A stretch of DNA of 6,855 bases from Actinomycetota bacterium. Its GTDB lineage: Bacteria > Actinomycetota > Acidimicrobiia > Spongiisociales > UBA11373. Shown piece after piece: positions 5,964 through 6,855 of the stretch; the stretch's first letter is position 1, and every line of letters begins with the position of its first letter. A program made the position numbers and the translations under genes. A model generated the notes under the pieces. The model saw nothing but the letters and a program-made list of their open reading frames with translations, was not told the origin of the DNA and made no database searches. The stretch lies in NCBI GenBank assembly GCA_030688105.1, contig JAUYIV010000382.1, positions 1-6,855 of the forward strand, written 5' to 3'.

Positions 5964-6644
5964 ATGACCACGAGCCGGGGCACGGTGCTGCTGATCGAAG
6001 ACGAGGAGGCGATTGCCGACCTCGTACGAATGTATTTCGAGCAGGAGGGATACCGGCTCGTGCACGCTGCGGATGGCGAGCGTGGCCTCGAGGCGGTACG
6101 CGACAGGGATCCCCGGGTCGTGCTGCTCGACCTTGGACTGCCCGGGATTGATGGCATCGAGGTGTGCCGTCGGATCCGTGCATCGTCCGACGTCCCGGTG
6201 ATCATGCTCACGGCTCGCGATGGCGAGGTCGACAAGGTCGTCGGCCTCGAGATCGGCGCCGACGACTACGTCACGAAGCCGTTCTCCCCGCGCGAGCTGG
6301 TCGCCCGAGTGCGCGCCGTGCTCCGCAGGTCGGAAGAGCCTGCCCGGGTACCGTCGACCCTCGAAGTCGCCGGGTTCGAGATCGACTCGGGCAGACGCGA
6401 GGTGCGCCTTCCGTCGGGTGAGGTCGTGCGGCCCACGGCACGGGAATTCGATCTCCTCTGGTATCTGGCGGAGAACCAGGGCCTCGTGCTGTCGCGCCCC
6501 CAGATCCTCGAGGCGGTGTGGGGTTACGACTACTTCGGCGAGACTCGCACGGTCGACGTCCACATCAGGCAGTTGCGCAGGAAGCTCGACGGACTCCCGA
6601 TCGAGACGGCGTGGGGGGTGGGATACCGCATGGGGGACGGATGA
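5964..6644 (+). CDS. OmpR/PhoB-family response regulator
   Basis: This 226-residue two-component response regulator should be a cytoplasmic transcription factor activated by phosphorylation. The receiver domain (about 7-120) is intact. It has the acidic pair Glu12-Asp13 in LLIEDEE, phospho-acceptor Asp56 in VVLLDLGLPG (52-61), switch Thr83 in MLTAR, and Tyr102 with Lys105 in DDYVTKPF (100-107). After a short linker, a winged-helix DNA-binding domain (about 131-224) shows TAREFDLLWYLAENQG (158-173), the recognition region VDVHIRQLRRKLD (197-209) and GVGYRM (218-223). ATG 5964 is chosen because it puts the first beta strand at residue 7, as in the family, and follows GGTGA by four bases. An in-frame ATG at 5910 would add 18 unconserved residues. 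The stop overlaps an ATG (ATGA), the usual junction with a kinase gene, but the following frame ends after 33 codons, so no partner kinase lies immediately downstream. The regulon is unknown. Confidence 0.94.
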   Translation: MTTSRGTVLLIEDEEAIADLVRMYFEQEGYRLVHAADGERGLEAVRDRDPRVVLLDLGLPGIDGIEVCRRIRASSDVPVIMLTARDGEVDKVVGLEIGADDYVTKPFSPRELVARVRAVLRRSEEPARVPSTLEVAGFEIDSGRREVRLPSGEVVRPTAREFDLLWYLAENQGLVLSRPQILEAVWGYDYFGETRTVDVHIRQLRRKLDGLPIETAWGVGYRMGDG

Positions 6645-6650
6645 AGGCGG

Positions 6651-6678
6651 CCCCCAGCCCCCAGCCCCCAGCCCCCAG
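6651..6678. repeat. Four perfect CCCCCAG heptamers, G-quadruplex motif on minus
   Basis: Four exact tandem copies of CCCCCAG begin six bases after the response-regulator stop codon. On the minus strand they give four runs of five G separated by two-base CT loops, which meets the usual G-quadruplex sequence criterion very well; the plus strand could form the matching C-rich i-motif. The array falls in non-coding DNA, or within a doubtful 33-codon frame where it encodes a Pro-rich stretch. It may hinder polymerase at the end of the regulator transcript or mark a recombination-prone site; both ideas are inference. Confidence 0.9.
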
Positions 6679-6711
6679 CTACCCGGGTTCCACACCAATT
6701 CGCATATCAGG

Positions 6712-6740
6712 TTTCCATGGACTCCAGGCTCTGGTAGATT
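6712..6740 (+). promoter_or_regulatory. Candidate extended -10 promoter
   Basis: TTTCCA (6712-6717, 4 of 6 to TTGACA) is followed after exactly 17 bases by TAGATT (6735-6740, 4 of 6 to TATAAT), with TG one base before the -10 (6732-6733), an extended -10 arrangement. The stretch about 6688-6746 is locally AT-richer than the rest of the window. Transcription would start near 6747 and run toward the possible gene start at 6839. The hexamer matches are moderate, so this is a candidate only. Confidence 0.35.
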
Positions 6741-6752
6741 GATTCTGCACGG

Positions 6753-6800
6753 GACTCGACCTCCAGTGCCTCCCGAGACTCGATTTTTGCCGCCTCCCGG
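6753..6800 (+). repeat. Degenerate 24-bp tandem repeat, two units
   Basis: GACTCGA-N8-GCCTCCCG occurs at 6753-6775 and again at 6777-6799, exactly 24 bases apart; 15 of the first 23 positions lie in the two identical blocks. A third, poorer copy begins with GAC-GATT at 6801. Because the period is a multiple of three, it also reads as an octapeptide repeat (RDSTSSAS, RDSIFAAS, RDDYNRTP) in a frame without a standard start codon. It could be paired regulator-binding sites downstream of the candidate promoter, or the relic of a repetitive coding sequence. Confidence 0.45.
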
Positions 6801-6838
6801 GACGATTACAACCGCACACCAGCCGCCCGGAAGACGCC

Positions 6839-6855
6839 ATGCCCAAAACGGACGA
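6839..6855 (+). CDS. Possible gene start truncated by window edge
   Basis: An ATG at 6839 is preceded by GGAAG (6829-6833) at a five-base spacing, and the five visible codons read MPKTD. A gene here would fit with the candidate promoter about 100 bases upstream. Too little is visible to identify a product or exclude chance. Confidence 0.25.

Noticed and set aside
5904..6698. 264-codon open frame on minus, antisense to the response regulator
   Set aside because: It is fully antisense to a response regulator with all key residues, has no recognisable domain, and its N-terminus is translated from the CCCCCAG repeat.
6641..6742. 33-codon frame overlapping the regulator stop (Pro-rich start)
   Set aside because: Its first third is the CCCCCAG repeat and the rest has no features; probably a chance frame.
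6750..6775. tRNA T-arm-like GGTCGAGTCCC on minus
   Set aside because: It lacks the standard T-loop spacing, and no acceptor stem, anticodon arm or D-arm could be found around it.

Overview
The window is a high-GC bacterial chromosome segment with strong G/C bias at third codon positions and frequent GTG starts. It has short translationally coupled gene pairs, and the gene set is typical of Actinobacteriota. I lean toward an actinobacterium, perhaps an uncultured or deep-branching one such as Acidimicrobiia. That placement is an inference from base composition and protein style; there is no rRNA or other marker gene here. No tRNA, rRNA, CRISPR array, transposase, phage gene or integrase was seen.

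Layout, left to right. Bases 1-146 are ambiguous and may hold the edge of another gene. Bases 147-392 (minus) encode a small unrecognised two-helix membrane protein. The divergent gap 393-578 is mostly filled by an inverted repeat built from TCAGATN heptamers (445-571). Next comes an endonuclease III gene (nth, plus), coupled by a 1-nt stop/start overlap to a MATE/DinF-type efflux transporter. The MATE gene converges on an MFS transporter (minus) and the two coding regions overlap tail to tail by 86 bp. The MFS gene lies 2 nt downstream of a csaA-like tRNA-binding-domain gene (minus). Across a 69-nt divergent gap, ccdA (thiol-disulfide electron-transfer membrane protein) and ygfZ (folate-binding Fe-S maintenance protein) form a plus-strand pair. 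A full-length OmpR/PhoB-family response regulator (plus) follows, with no kinase gene in view.

The last 211 bases hold no complete convincing gene. They contain four perfect CCCCCAG heptamers (a strong G-quadruplex motif on the minus strand), a fair extended -10 promoter candidate, a degenerate 24-bp tandem repeat, and a possible gene start cut by the window edge.

How the genes relate: most are housekeeping functions in small independent transcription units (DNA base-excision repair, drug/metabolite efflux, RNA-binding/chaperone, redox/thiol transfer, Fe-S maintenance, two-component signalling). I found no clear undescribed multi-gene system. The least explained signals are the two heptamer-repeat elements in intergenic DNA, which look like dispersed repetitive elements but cannot be counted across the genome from this window.
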